From: Phycisphaerae bacterium
Lineage (GTDB): Bacteria > Planctomycetota > Phycisphaerae > Sedimentisphaerales > Anaerohalosphaeraceae
Direction: 5' to 3'
Assembly: GCA_003567095.1 (NCBI GenBank)
Contig: PXAQ01000093.1
Coordinates: 1 to 5,756, forward strand
DNA length: 5,756 bases
In this document: positions 1 to 5,756 of the stretch, one piece after another
Layout of the letters: each line of letters starts with the position of its first letter
Position numbering within the stretch: position 1 is the stretch's first letter
Position numbers and translations under genes: made by a program
Notes under the pieces: model-generated
Database searches by the model: none
The model's input: only the letters and a program-made list of their open reading frames with translations
Told to the model about the DNA's origin: nothing

Positions 1-353
1 TCGACCATCTCGGCCTGCAGCGGCTTATCGAGCACATCGACGCAACCGGCTCGCAACCCTGCCACCGCGGCCTTGGAGGTACGCCCGTCGCAGAGCATCA
101 CAACCGGCACCTCGGGCTGTTCGGTTCGCAGCAGGGTTAACAGATCGGCCCGGTTGTCGCCGGCATCAACCGGAAAGTCGCCGCTGATAAAGACCAGATG
201 CCATCGGTACTTCTCCAAAAACGTCCGGGCTGCGCGGGCGGTGGTCGCCACCGTGCCGCGCAGATTGCGCCGCGCCAGCAGCGCCAGCGCATCTCGAACC
301 TGCCGCGAGTCCGGCTCAAGCATTAGTACATTGTAATAGGTTCCGTTAGTCAT
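1..353 (-). CDS. Receiver-like (pseudo-receiver) protein, C-terminus beyond window
   Basis: The 117 visible residues follow the CheY-like receiver pattern. A first strand (VLMLEPD, residues 9-15) gives the acidic pocket as E13/D15. A strand LVFIS at 53-57 leads into GDFP, VPVVMLC lies at 82-88, and the conserved lysine is K110 in LDKPL. Canonical receivers have Asp at the position of S57 and Thr/Ser at that of C88; here both are changed, though D59 lies two residues on. This suggests a domain that does not take part in ordinary Asp phosphorylation and acts by protein contact (inference). No signal peptide or membrane segment is seen, so it should be cytoplasmic. The ATG is chosen because GGAG (359-362) sits 5 bases upstream and because its first 8 bases overlap the end of the preceding TPR gene (ATGACTAA), implying translational coupling. 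Whether an output domain follows cannot be seen. The receiver fold is fairly secure; the loss of phosphorylation is read from the sequence. Confidence 0.72.
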   Translation of the reverse strand, partial: MTNGTYYNVLMLEPDSRQVRDALALLARRNLRGTVATTARAARTFLEKYRWHLVFISGDFPVDAGDNRADLLTLLRTEQPEVPVVMLCDGRTSKAAVAGLRAGCVDVLDKPLQAEMV

Positions 354-1098
354 TTGCGCTCCGTACTGCTGATTTTTCCTCGATCTGTGATGCGTGTGTT
401 TCCAGCCAGTTGAGCATACTGATACGCGCTTGTGCTGCCGGTGTCCAGGGCGAGCCCGGAGCGGTCTGGATCAATTGCTCATAGAACGATTCGGCGCGCG
501 GCGGGTCGCTGCGGCGCAGGCAATTGCCCAGTTGAAACAGCAGCCATGCCCGGCGCGACGTCTCGGGTTCGGACGGGCAGGTGTTCTTTAGCGCCGTCTC
601 ATAGTACCGTACGGCCAGATCCGGCTTGCCGGCTTTGTAGAGACTATCGGCCAGCTCCATCGGATGCGGCACCGTTTCAGGATCATCCATCGCACTGAGC
701 AGTTTTACCAGGCGCGCTGTCCGTTCGGCTTCGGTGTCCGCTTTCTTTGCCGTCACCTCATCGGCCGCGAGCGATTGCGTTTTTGTTGTCTCATCCTGCT
801 GTTCGCTGGTGTGCGGGGTGGCTTTTGCGGCCGGTCGGTCGCCGGATGGACTTGATTGCGCTGCATCGGCGGTCACCGGCGGCTGCAGCGAGAGCACCTG
901 CTCGATCAACTCCGACAGGGTCTGGTCGGTCTGCTGCATATCCGATTGCGAGACCGCCGAAACGCTGTGTCTGGCAAACTGTCGCCGCATGCTGCGCGAC
1001 TGCGCAAAGACGTCATTCGGGTCCGGCGCTGCGGCCGCTGCCATGACTGCTGTCAAACAGCATACCCCCAAACAAAAGTGTAATTGTCGATGCTTCAT
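346..1098 (-). CDS. Exported TPR-containing protein
   Basis: This 250-residue protein starts with a basic n-region (MKHRQ), a hydrophobic stretch to about residue 20 and an Ala run at 20-24, a Sec-type signal peptide. Cys12 to Cys14 do not form a good lipobox, so a soluble or peripherally bound envelope protein is more likely than a lipoprotein. Residues 25-120 are low-complexity, rich in Gln, Ser, Ala and Thr, and probably disordered. Residues 143-216 carry at least two TPR-like helical pairs (LADSLYKAGKPDLAVRYYETAL, then a copy around WLLFQLGNCL to FYEQLIQTAPGSP). TPRs are protein-binding scaffolds; no catalytic motif is seen. The start is supported by AGGA (1106-1109) 7 bases upstream, which overlaps the TAG stop of the 815-residue gene; the gap between the genes is 9 bases. 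The 3' end overlaps the receiver gene by 8 bases. It is therefore the middle gene of a tightly coupled unit and a likely partner of the larger TPR protein. Its specific role is unknown. Confidence 0.82.
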   Translation of the reverse strand: MKHRQLHFCLGVCCLTAVMAAAAAPDPNDVFAQSRSMRRQFARHSVSAVSQSDMQQTDQTLSELIEQVLSLQPPVTADAAQSSPSGDRPAAKATPHTSEQQDETTKTQSLAADEVTAKKADTEAERTARLVKLLSAMDDPETVPHPMELADSLYKAGKPDLAVRYYETALKNTCPSEPETSRRAWLLFQLGNCLRRSDPPRAESFYEQLIQTAPGSPWTPAAQARISMLNWLETHASQIEEKSAVRSAND

Positions 1099-1107
1099 GA
1101 TGTCGTC

Positions 1108-3555
1108 CTACGGCTCCAGCATCCCGGCATAAGCCATCGCCGCGCGATCATAGGCGTTTTGTTCCGTGTAAATTCGTCCCAGCAAGTTATAGATATCCCG
1201 ACGCTGAGCCTCATCGCCGGCATCCAGCGTCAAGGCATCCAGGCAGAGTGATTCGGCCAGCTCCGGGCGTTGATTCTCGTGCGCGATGCGCGCCAGCAGA
1301 TACGCGGCCCGCTGCGCATCCCGGCCGGTCGGCAGATTCGTCATCGCCTCATTCAGAACGCGTCGCGCCGGTGTCCGTTCGCCATTTTGAAGATAGCACT
1401 CGGCCAGCTCCAGCGATAGTTTCGCGCGCAACCGCGACTCGGCCACGAACTCGATCTTGCGGCGCAGCAGTGAAATCGCCGGCGTCGGCACATCGATCCT
1501 GCGATACAGACGCGCTCGGGCAATCATCACCGCCACCGCGTCGTCCTGGCTGAGCCGCGCTTCAGGGATGCGCTCGAGGATATTCAGGGCCGCAACGTAC
1601 TGCTCCCGCTGCAGCTCGGCCTCGACCAGGTTCAGGGCAATGCGGACATACTCCCGATTGCTCAGCTCGCTTCCCAACGCCGTTTGCAAAATCCGGGCGG
1701 CCTGGTCGTAATGGCCGGTCTGGATCAGCGACCGGCCCAGCATCAAGCAGGCCGAGACCATCATCGGATCACCTTGGTCGTCGATCAGCGTAACCGCTTC
1801 GCTCAGCCATTCGGCGGCCTCATTGAAGCGTCCCTGTTTGTAGGCGCATTTGCCCAGGCCAAACGCCGATTGGCGACGCGCCCGGCGGCTGATGTCCAGG
1901 TGATGGACCCGGCGAAACATCTCGGCCGCCTCGGCGTAGCTGCCGTTCTCCATCGTGGCCTCGGCCAGGTAGAGCATCGCCTGGTCGGTGATTTTGGAAT
2001 TGGGATACTGACTGAGCAGATCGTTCAAATCGCTCTTAGCCCCGGCATAATCGCGAAGATTGGTCTTGATCTTGCTCGCGCCCAGCAGCCCGTAAGCCGC
2101 CAGTGGGTTGTCGGCGTGCCGCGTTGACAACAGCCTGTACTCGCCCAGGGCCAGTGTCGGCTCATCGCCCATCGCGTACAGACTGCCCAGGGCATAGTGC
2201 GCGTTGGGCGCTCGATGGTCGCCGCGATACCGCAGCACAAAACGCTGCCATTGGGCTATCGCTTCCTGGATCAGCACCGACTTCAAGGCATCCGACTCGT
2301 CAAAGGCCCCGGGATCATAGACTTGGGCCCGCTGGCCGTCAAATTGCCATATCAGCCCGGCGCTGCCCACGGCGACCTCGGCCAGGTGGCTGCGGTCCAC
2401 CCGCGGCAGATAAACGGTGGTCTTGTGGCGGCGCATCAGGGACGACAAGCCGCCGACATTCAAATTAATATTGGCCTCGGAGGCAAATTGCCACAAAAGC
2501 TGTGCCAGCGGCCCGTCCAGCGAAAAGGCCGACCATTGCGCCCCGACGGGACGCTGGGCATCATAGGTGACGATCGGCCCCAGAGACGCCTCGCTCAGGC
2601 GGTCGGCCCCTTCAGTCAGCAAATGCGACAACTGCTGCTGATCGGTAATCGGCAGCGAATAGATCGGCTGCGCATCCGACCATGACGTGCCCGGCAGGTC
2701 ATCGCCGGTATTGCTGAGCCGTCTCAGGTGACGAGTCAGTGATTCGGCGGCCAGGAAGTAACAGTCCGCCTCCAGCGTCGGCGGCATATAGCTCTCGATG
2801 GTCCTCAGCAGCGCCAGGGCCTGATAGGCGTGCCGGCGGGACTGGAGGTAATTGCGGTTTTGATGCTGGATGAATCCGAGATTGTAATGGGTCAGCGCCC
2901 GAACCACCGGCGAGCGGCTGTTCAGTGCCCGGGTAAACAACTGGCCCATCAACTCCTGCTGTTGGGTTTTTTGCAGACACAGCGCCATTTGAAGGGTCAG
3001 CCAGTCGGCCAGTGCCTCGTGCCGCTCGGTTCGCGGGCTGATATTGTCTCGCAGCCGCTCATAGACATAGGCAGCCTTGAGATAATCGCCGGCGGCGTAC
3101 AGCCTCTCGGCGGTCTGCAGCGAGATCGCCTCGTCCAGCGCCTCGGTCGTGCGGTCCGGCAGGGTGAGGGTTTTGAGCAACGCCCCCGGGTCGGACGTGT
3201 CGTCCGGCGCGACCGGTGCGGCCGCGGGGGCGGGCTCGACAGGGGCCTGCTGGCCGGTGCTGAGTCCATCGGCCGGACGACGCACCAGATAGATAATAAT
3301 ACCGGTCAGGGCAACCATATTGACCACCAGGATCAACTGGGTCAGCCGAAAAGACGGGGTAGCATTGGACGACGGACGCTGTCGGGATGGGCGGGCCGCC
3401 GGGCCGGCGGTGTCGTCCGGCGTGAGGCTTGACAGACCGCCCGCGAAGACATCCTGCGCGGTGACGTCCATCGCGGCAGGGTCGCCGAACAGCTCCGAAA
3501 GATTCGGCACGTCGCTGCTTTTTTTCCGGGTTTTGTTGTCCTTTTTGTCGCTCAT
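1108..3555 (-). CDS. Single-pass membrane TPR protein with embedded STN/N0-like segment
   Basis: The 815-residue product has a Lys/Arg-rich cytoplasmic tail (1-70, starting MSDKKDNKTRKK) and one membrane helix (about 71-91, LTQLILVVNMVALTGIIIYL). A Pro/Ala-rich linker follows (about 100-120), then a TPR-like block (about 145-275). Residues 345-416, from LDGPLAQLLWQFASEANINL to GLIWQFDGQRAQVYD, match the pattern of the STN/secretin N0 fold: a helix, 'INLNVGGL', a strand, a helix, then 'GLIWQ...V'. A long second TPR array fills 430-815, with clear repeats such as AEATMENGSYAEAAEMFRRV and GRIYTEQNAYDRAAMAYAGM. The large C-terminal part should lie outside the cytoplasmic membrane as a periplasmic scaffold (inference). 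The ATG is supported by AGGA at 3560-3563, 4 bases upstream. It appears to be the first gene of the unit, with a 265-base spacer upstream. The TPR and membrane calls are solid; the STN call is a pattern match by eye. No enzyme motif is seen. Confidence 0.85.
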   Translation of the reverse strand: MSDKKDNKTRKKSSDVPNLSELFGDPAAMDVTAQDVFAGGLSSLTPDDTAGPAARPSRQRPSSNATPSFRLTQLILVVNMVALTGIIIYLVRRPADGLSTGQQAPVEPAPAAAPVAPDDTSDPGALLKTLTLPDRTTEALDEAISLQTAERLYAAGDYLKAAYVYERLRDNISPRTERHEALADWLTLQMALCLQKTQQQELMGQLFTRALNSRSPVVRALTHYNLGFIQHQNRNYLQSRRHAYQALALLRTIESYMPPTLEADCYFLAAESLTRHLRRLSNTGDDLPGTSWSDAQPIYSLPITDQQQLSHLLTEGADRLSEASLGPIVTYDAQRPVGAQWSAFSLDGPLAQLLWQFASEANINLNVGGLSSLMRRHKTTVYLPRVDRSHLAEVAVGSAGLIWQFDGQRAQVYDPGAFDESDALKSVLIQEAIAQWQRFVLRYRGDHRAPNAHYALGSLYAMGDEPTLALGEYRLLSTRHADNPLAAYGLLGASKIKTNLRDYAGAKSDLNDLLSQYPNSKITDQAMLYLAEATMENGSYAEAAEMFRRVHHLDISRRARRQSAFGLGKCAYKQGRFNEAAEWLSEAVTLIDDQGDPMMVSACLMLGRSLIQTGHYDQAARILQTALGSELSNREYVRIALNLVEAELQREQYVAALNILERIPEARLSQDDAVAVMIARARLYRRIDVPTPAISLLRRKIEFVAESRLRAKLSLELAECYLQNGERTPARRVLNEAMTNLPTGRDAQRAAYLLARIAHENQRPELAESLCLDALTLDAGDEAQRRDIYNLLGRIYTEQNAYDRAAMAYAGMLEP
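2308..2523 (-). other. STN/secretin N0-like segment inside the 815-residue TPR protein
   Basis: Residues 345-416 break the helical TPR pattern. The segment begins with a 'DGPLAQLLWQFA' helix, continues 'ANINLNVGGL', then a beta-like 'TTVYLPRV', an Ala-rich helix 'HLAEVAVGSAGL' and a closing 'IWQFDG..AQVYDP'. Known STN domains of TonB-dependent transporters and secretin N0 domains share this order: a 'pl..aL..la...g.nivv' helix and strand, a 'v.l.l..v...eaL..lL..tgL' core, then a final strand pair. This was judged by eye without a profile search. Confidence 0.5.
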
Positions 3556-3820
3556 ACGATCCTGTCAGGTCTGTAGGCCCTGGCGGCCAACGCGCACTAT
3601 GTGTTCACCGATGTGTGAGCAAACAATGTGCCATTTCCGACAGATATGCGCGATGTCGTCTTTTATCGGGGTTTACAGGGCAATTAGTGGGGTTTTTCGG
3701 CGGGCGGAGGCTTGCATGAACCCGATACGGTGTCTGCATTCCATACAGCCGCGACACGGACTATACACCCGTTGCCCCCTGGTGTACGCAGGCCCCCCAG
3801 ACATCCGACCAGGCAAAGTG
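3556..3820. other. Intergenic spacer between the TPR unit and the GGDEF gene
   Basis: These 265 bases must hold the 3' end of the GGDEF transcript and the promoter of the TPR unit, both read on the minus strand. No gene with coding character is seen on either strand. The only clear signal is the AGGA ribosome binding site at 3560-3563. Two GGGGTTT copies (3668-3674 and 3689-3695) lie 21 bases apart on the plus strand. A 6-bp inverted repeat TACACC/GGTGTA (3764-3769, 3781-3786) lies about 40 bases past the GGDEF stop but has no T-run. No convincing sigma-70 promoter was found. Confidence 0.5.
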
Positions 3821-4906
3821 CTACTGGATCATGCCGGCGGTTGGCTCGAAGATGGACACACAGCCCTTGCCCGCCTGCTTGGCGGCATACAGCGCCTCAT
3901 CGGTAGCGCGGGCGACGTCCACGGCGCCGTTTTCGCCGCTGTGCTGTCCGACCCCAACGCTGATGGACAGGTCGATTTTGTTCTGTTCCCAAATCAACGG
4001 GGTGCTTTTGACCATTTTGACCATGCGCTCGGCCACCACAGAGGCATCGGCCAGCACGGTGTTCGGCAGGATAATGGCAAACTCGTCCCCTCCGTAGCGG
4101 GCGGCCACATCGATCTGCCGAATGCAGGCACCGATCCGGCGGGCGATCTGCTTGATCGCCATATCCCCGGCCCGGTGGCCGTGATTGTCGTTGATGGGCT
4201 TGAGGTTATCCACATCGGCCATAATGATTGACAGCCGTCCGCCGTAGCGCTGCGCCCTCCGTAGCTCAGCCTCCAGCGTCTCATAAAAGGTTCGGTGGTT
4301 GAGCATCCCCGTCAGCCCGTCGGTCTTGGCCTGCCGCTGGGTTTTTTCAAACAGCTTGATATTGCCGATCGAGGCGCCCACAAGCTGGCGAAACAGCTCG
4401 ACGATGGCGATCTCCTCTTCGTTAAAATTGCTCCGGTCGGCCTTGTCGCTCAAATTCAGCACGCCCACTACCCGCCCGTGGCAGATCAGCGGGGCAATGA
4501 TGCAGCTTTTGGTGCGGTAGTTGCGCGAAAACGCCCGCCGGGTCTTTGGAATCGTCGGTGTTTTGTGCGTCTCCACGTCGTCAATGATCAGCAGTTCCCG
4601 GCTGCGGACCGCCGCAACCATCGGCGAGGGCGGATTCTGGTTCAGCGAGACAATGTTGTTGATCAAAAACGGGTGGTTGTTCTTCTCAAGATGCAGGATA
4701 TCGCTGTTCTCGTCGAGAATATACAACGACGCCAGCTTGGCCCCGACCAACTGCGGGATCTCGTTGACGCAGATGTCGGCGATGCGCTTGACATCCAGGC
4801 AATTGATCTTCTTGGCCAAAGGCGTGACCACATCCAGCCGACAGCTCTGGCCCGTCGAACCGCTGCAGGCGGCCCGGCACGTCGGTTTAGTCTTGTCCGT
4901 ATTCAT
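3821..4906 (-). CDS. GAF domain-containing diguanylate cyclase (GGDEF)
   Basis: Diguanylate cyclases make the second messenger c-di-GMP from two GTP. From the ATG at 4906 the protein has 361 residues. A GAF-type sensor region spans about 30-185, including ASLYILDENSDILHLEKN and the typical IIAPLICHGRVVGVLNLSDK. A short linking helix leads into the GGDEF domain (about 190-355). That domain has the DGLTGMLNHRTF entry (196-207), the metal-binding DVDNLKPINDNHGHRAGD block with D231, and an intact GGDEF active site at 272-276. An RxxD product-inhibition site (R263-D266) is correctly placed five residues before it. All key residues are present, so the enzyme should be active and feedback-inhibited. 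There is no signal peptide or membrane helix, so it senses a cytoplasmic cue; the GAF ligand is unknown. Start choice: the frame can begin at a GTG at 4996, adding 30 residues with no domain character. The ATG is preferred although neither start has a clear Shine-Dalgarno. It has its own spacers on both sides and looks monocistronic. Confidence 0.9.
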   Translation of the reverse strand: MNTDKTKPTCRAACSGSTGQSCRLDVVTPLAKKINCLDVKRIADICVNEIPQLVGAKLASLYILDENSDILHLEKNNHPFLINNIVSLNQNPPSPMVAAVRSRELLIIDDVETHKTPTIPKTRRAFSRNYRTKSCIIAPLICHGRVVGVLNLSDKADRSNFNEEEIAIVELFRQLVGASIGNIKLFEKTQRQAKTDGLTGMLNHRTFYETLEAELRRAQRYGGRLSIIMADVDNLKPINDNHGHRAGDMAIKQIARRIGACIRQIDVAARYGGDEFAIILPNTVLADASVVAERMVKMVKSTPLIWEQNKIDLSISVGVGQHSGENGAVDVARATDEALYAAKQAGKGCVSIFEPTAGMIQ

Positions 4907-5039
4907 TATCGCGATTCTATCCGTATCGGTTAAGCTCGTGAGTCGTTCAATCGGCCGCGGCACGGCCGTGATGATATATCGGAAACCGGCGGGCACGCAT
5001 TAACCGCGAACTGAAAAAAACTCCCTGTCCCCACTATCA
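4907..5039. promoter_or_regulatory. Spacer upstream of the GGDEF gene, probable control region
   Basis: The 133 bases between the divergently oriented GGDEF gene and the RHS remnant should contain the GGDEF promoter. A perfect 10-bp palindrome CACGGCCGTG lies at 4961-4970, about 55 bases before the ATG, where an operator could sit; it is short and in GC-rich DNA. A TAGAAT box (minus strand, 4914-4919) lies 7 bases before the ATG but lacks a -35 partner at the usual distance. No factor can be named. Confidence 0.3.
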
Positions 5040-5639
5040 ATGCTGCCGCTGCCCCTCCCGACAAATCCGACATTACAGGCTATCCCTGTCGCCAATTCAA
5101 ACAATATCGAAAATATTTCCTTTGACCATCGGCAAAACACCCCGTATAATGCCTTTAGCTACGATCCTCTGGAACGGCTGACCGAGGCCGAGTATCGGGT
5201 GGGGGTACTAAGTGAAGGCGAGGTGTTTGGGATGGACGATTTGGGCAATTGCACGACCGTGAACCTGCGAAGCGGGGCTGATCAGGTGTATGACACCGAC
5301 ACGCCGAATATCACCAATCGCTACACGGCCGTGGGCGGCAACCCGCTGACCTATGACCCCGCGGCCTTCGGCAGCCGCTACGTTGCCAGCAACACCATCG
5401 AAGAACCTCTTCTTTCTGTCATTCCCGCGTCCTCTGTCATTCCCGCGCAGGCGGGAATCCAGAACCACCATTACCGCCACGACCACCTCCACAGCCCCGT
5501 CGCCCTGATGAGCGAGGCCGCAGCGATTACGTGGATGGACAGTTATAATAACCGGTATCCCGGCAACCATAACAGACCAAAGACTGGAAGTGAACCCATT
5601 CAGCCTTACAGAGACCGCCCGTCGGTTTTTGATAATTAG
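5040..5639 (+). pseudogene. RHS/YD-repeat protein remnant
   Basis: The open frame (199 residues from the ATG; open from 5004, just after an in-frame TAA at 5001) carries RHS/YD-repeat signatures. These are AFSYDPLERLTEAEY (38-52), MDDLGNCTTVNLRSG (65-79), ITNRYTAVGGNPLTYD (91-106), RYVASNTIEEPLL (113-125) and YRHDHLHSPVAL (145-156). RHS proteins are large secreted or surface repeat proteins, often toxins, that form a shell around a C-terminal effector. Here there is no signal peptide and only a few repeats. The segments that normally separate the 'LTYD' and 'EEPLL' motifs are missing. A palindromic repeat interrupts the frame at 126-142, and the conserved 'DPxGxxGGxNLY' core before the effector is absent. 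The last 35 residues no longer look RHS-like. It is best read as a decayed internal fragment that has stayed open by chance, not a working protein. The first 20 residues are Pro-rich and have no RHS character, so the true 5' junction is somewhere near 5000-5100. Confidence 0.7.
5415..5465. repeat. dRS3-like palindromic repeat inserted in the RHS remnant
   Basis: The core ATTCCCGCGCAGGCGGGAAT (5439-5458) is a palindrome of 8-bp arms around GCAG. It fits the ATTCCC-N8-GGGAAT pattern of neisserial dRS3 repeats, which also occur in other bacteria. A 15-base partial copy, TCTGTCATTCCCGCG, precedes it (5415-5429) and recurs at 5433-5447, an 18-base period. Translated in this frame it gives the familiar 'SVIPAQAGIQ' peptide. 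The 51 bases divide by three and separate EEPLL from HHYRHDHL, two pieces that are normally near neighbours in RHS proteins. Confidence 0.8.
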
Positions 5640-5692
5640 TTCCTGTTGCGGAAAAGATTTTCTGGAAAGTTGAGCAAAAGAAATCGTAAAAA

Positions 5693-5747
5693 AAGCCTGT
5701 TGCCTTTACAATTTAAGTGTCAACCAAAACACGAAAGGAACAGGCTT
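5693..5747 (+). promoter_or_regulatory. Hairpin sequestering the ribosome binding site of the next gene
   Basis: The left arm AAGCCTGTTGCCTTT (5693-5707) pairs with the right arm AAAGGAACAGGCTT (5734-5747), giving 14 base pairs with one bulged G at 5702. The loop (5708-5733) contains a further GTGT/ACAC pair (5717-5720 with 5729-5732). The right arm contains the AAAGGA ribosome binding site and ends directly before the ATG, so a transcript carrying both arms would hide the start. The pairing is directly visible; its function is inferred. Confidence 0.65.
5707..5712 (+). promoter_or_regulatory. Candidate -10 box within the hairpin
   Basis: TACAAT differs from the sigma-70 TATAAT consensus at one base. 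No good -35 lies at 16-18 bases; TTGAGC at 5670-5675 is 31 bases upstream, too far. A start about 7 bases downstream (near 5719) would give a leader of some 28 bases containing the ribosome binding site but not the left arm of the hairpin. Confidence 0.35.
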
Positions 5748-5756
5748 ATGAGAACA
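5748..5756 (+). CDS. Start of a gene running off the right edge (possible transposase)
   Basis: Only M-R-T is visible. AAAGGA (5734-5739) lies 8 bases before the ATG, a good Shine-Dalgarno at proper spacing, and the upstream hairpin argues for a real, controlled start. The product cannot be named from three codons; a transposase is inferred from context only. Confidence 0.4.

Larger units (their letters stand above)
5642..5756 (+). mobile_element. Candidate left end of an insertion sequence (runs off window)
   Basis: Base composition shifts to AT-rich at the end of the RHS remnant. The motif CCTGTTGC occurs at 5642-5649 and again at 5696-5703. A strong hairpin guards the ribosome binding site of a start codon at 5748, and a good -10 box lies inside the hairpin. 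This layout is typical of the 5' end of a transposase gene. The start of the element at 5642 is a guess from the CC-starting motif; an IS1380-like element is one possibility, but only three codons are visible. A non-mobile gene with an attenuated leader cannot be excluded. Confidence 0.35.

Noticed and set aside
2830..3432. 200-residue plus-strand open frame opposite the TPR gene
   Set aside because: Gln/Gly/Arg-rich translation typical of the complement of a TPR gene; the minus-strand frame explains the sequence fully.
3668..3704. Four G-tracts on the plus strand as a G-quadruplex
   Set aside because: Loops of 6, 8 and 9 bases exceed the usual limit; any structure would be weak.
3764..3786. 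TACACC/GGTGTA hairpin past the GGDEF stop as a terminator
   Set aside because: Six base pairs, an 11-base loop and no T-run on the minus strand; too weak to call.
3320..4231. Long plus-strand open frame across the spacer and two gene ends
   Set aside because: It runs antisense to the clear TPR and GGDEF genes, has no domain pattern and no ribosome binding site; long antisense frames are expected in GC-rich coding DNA.
4914..4919. TAGAAT as the GGDEF -10 promoter box
   Set aside because: No -35 element at 16-18 bases; one near-consensus hexamer is expected by chance.
5208..5570. Minus-strand frame containing 'LDSRLRGNDRGRGNDRK'
   Set aside because: This is the well-known translation of the dRS3-like repeat on its other strand, not a protein motif.
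5611..5629. AGACCG/CGGTTT stem followed by T-rich sequence after the RHS remnant
   Set aside because: Only 4 strong pairs plus weak ones, lying inside the open frame; not a convincing terminator.
1..5756. CRISPR array, tRNA, rRNA or riboswitch
   Set aside because: No regularly spaced repeats, cloverleaf, rRNA signature or recognisable aptamer core was found on either strand.

Overview
This is a GC-rich bacterial window that reads most like a planctomycete (Phycisphaerae-like), a moderate-confidence inference. It rests on the style of the RHS/YD-repeat remnant at the right, the TPR-rich envelope proteins and the soluble GAF-GGDEF protein. There is no rRNA, tRNA or other marker to fix the taxonomy.

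Left two thirds (1-3555, all on the minus strand): a compact three-gene unit read right to left. First is an 815-residue single-pass membrane protein with two TPR blocks flanking a segment that resembles the STN/secretin-N0 fold. After a 9-base gap comes a 250-residue exported protein with C-terminal TPRs. Its stop codon overlaps the start of a receiver-like protein that runs off the left edge. That receiver keeps the conserved lysine but has serine where the phosphorylated aspartate should be, so it looks like a pseudo-receiver. The unit looks like an envelope scaffold with an inner, phosphorylation-independent receiver partner. What it serves (pilus, secretion or other) is not shown by the window.

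Middle (3556-5039): a 265-base spacer with no convincing gene, then a minus-strand GAF-GGDEF diguanylate cyclase with intact active site and product-inhibition site. A 133-base spacer to its right, counted from its chosen start, holds its likely control region.

Right end (5004-5756, plus strand): accessory-looking DNA. An RHS/YD-repeat remnant has lost both ends and probably an internal piece, and carries an in-frame 51-base insertion containing a dRS3-like palindrome (ATTCCC-N8-GGGAAT). Just after it is what looks like the left end of an insertion sequence. A start codon at 5748 has a ribosome binding site buried in one arm of a strong hairpin, and a good -10 box lies at the hairpin loop. 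This is the arrangement expected for a transposase gene protected from read-through translation. Only three codons of that gene are visible, so the IS call stays tentative.

The signals most worth following up are the TPR-STN-TPR/pseudo-receiver unit and the RBS-sequestering hairpin at the right edge.
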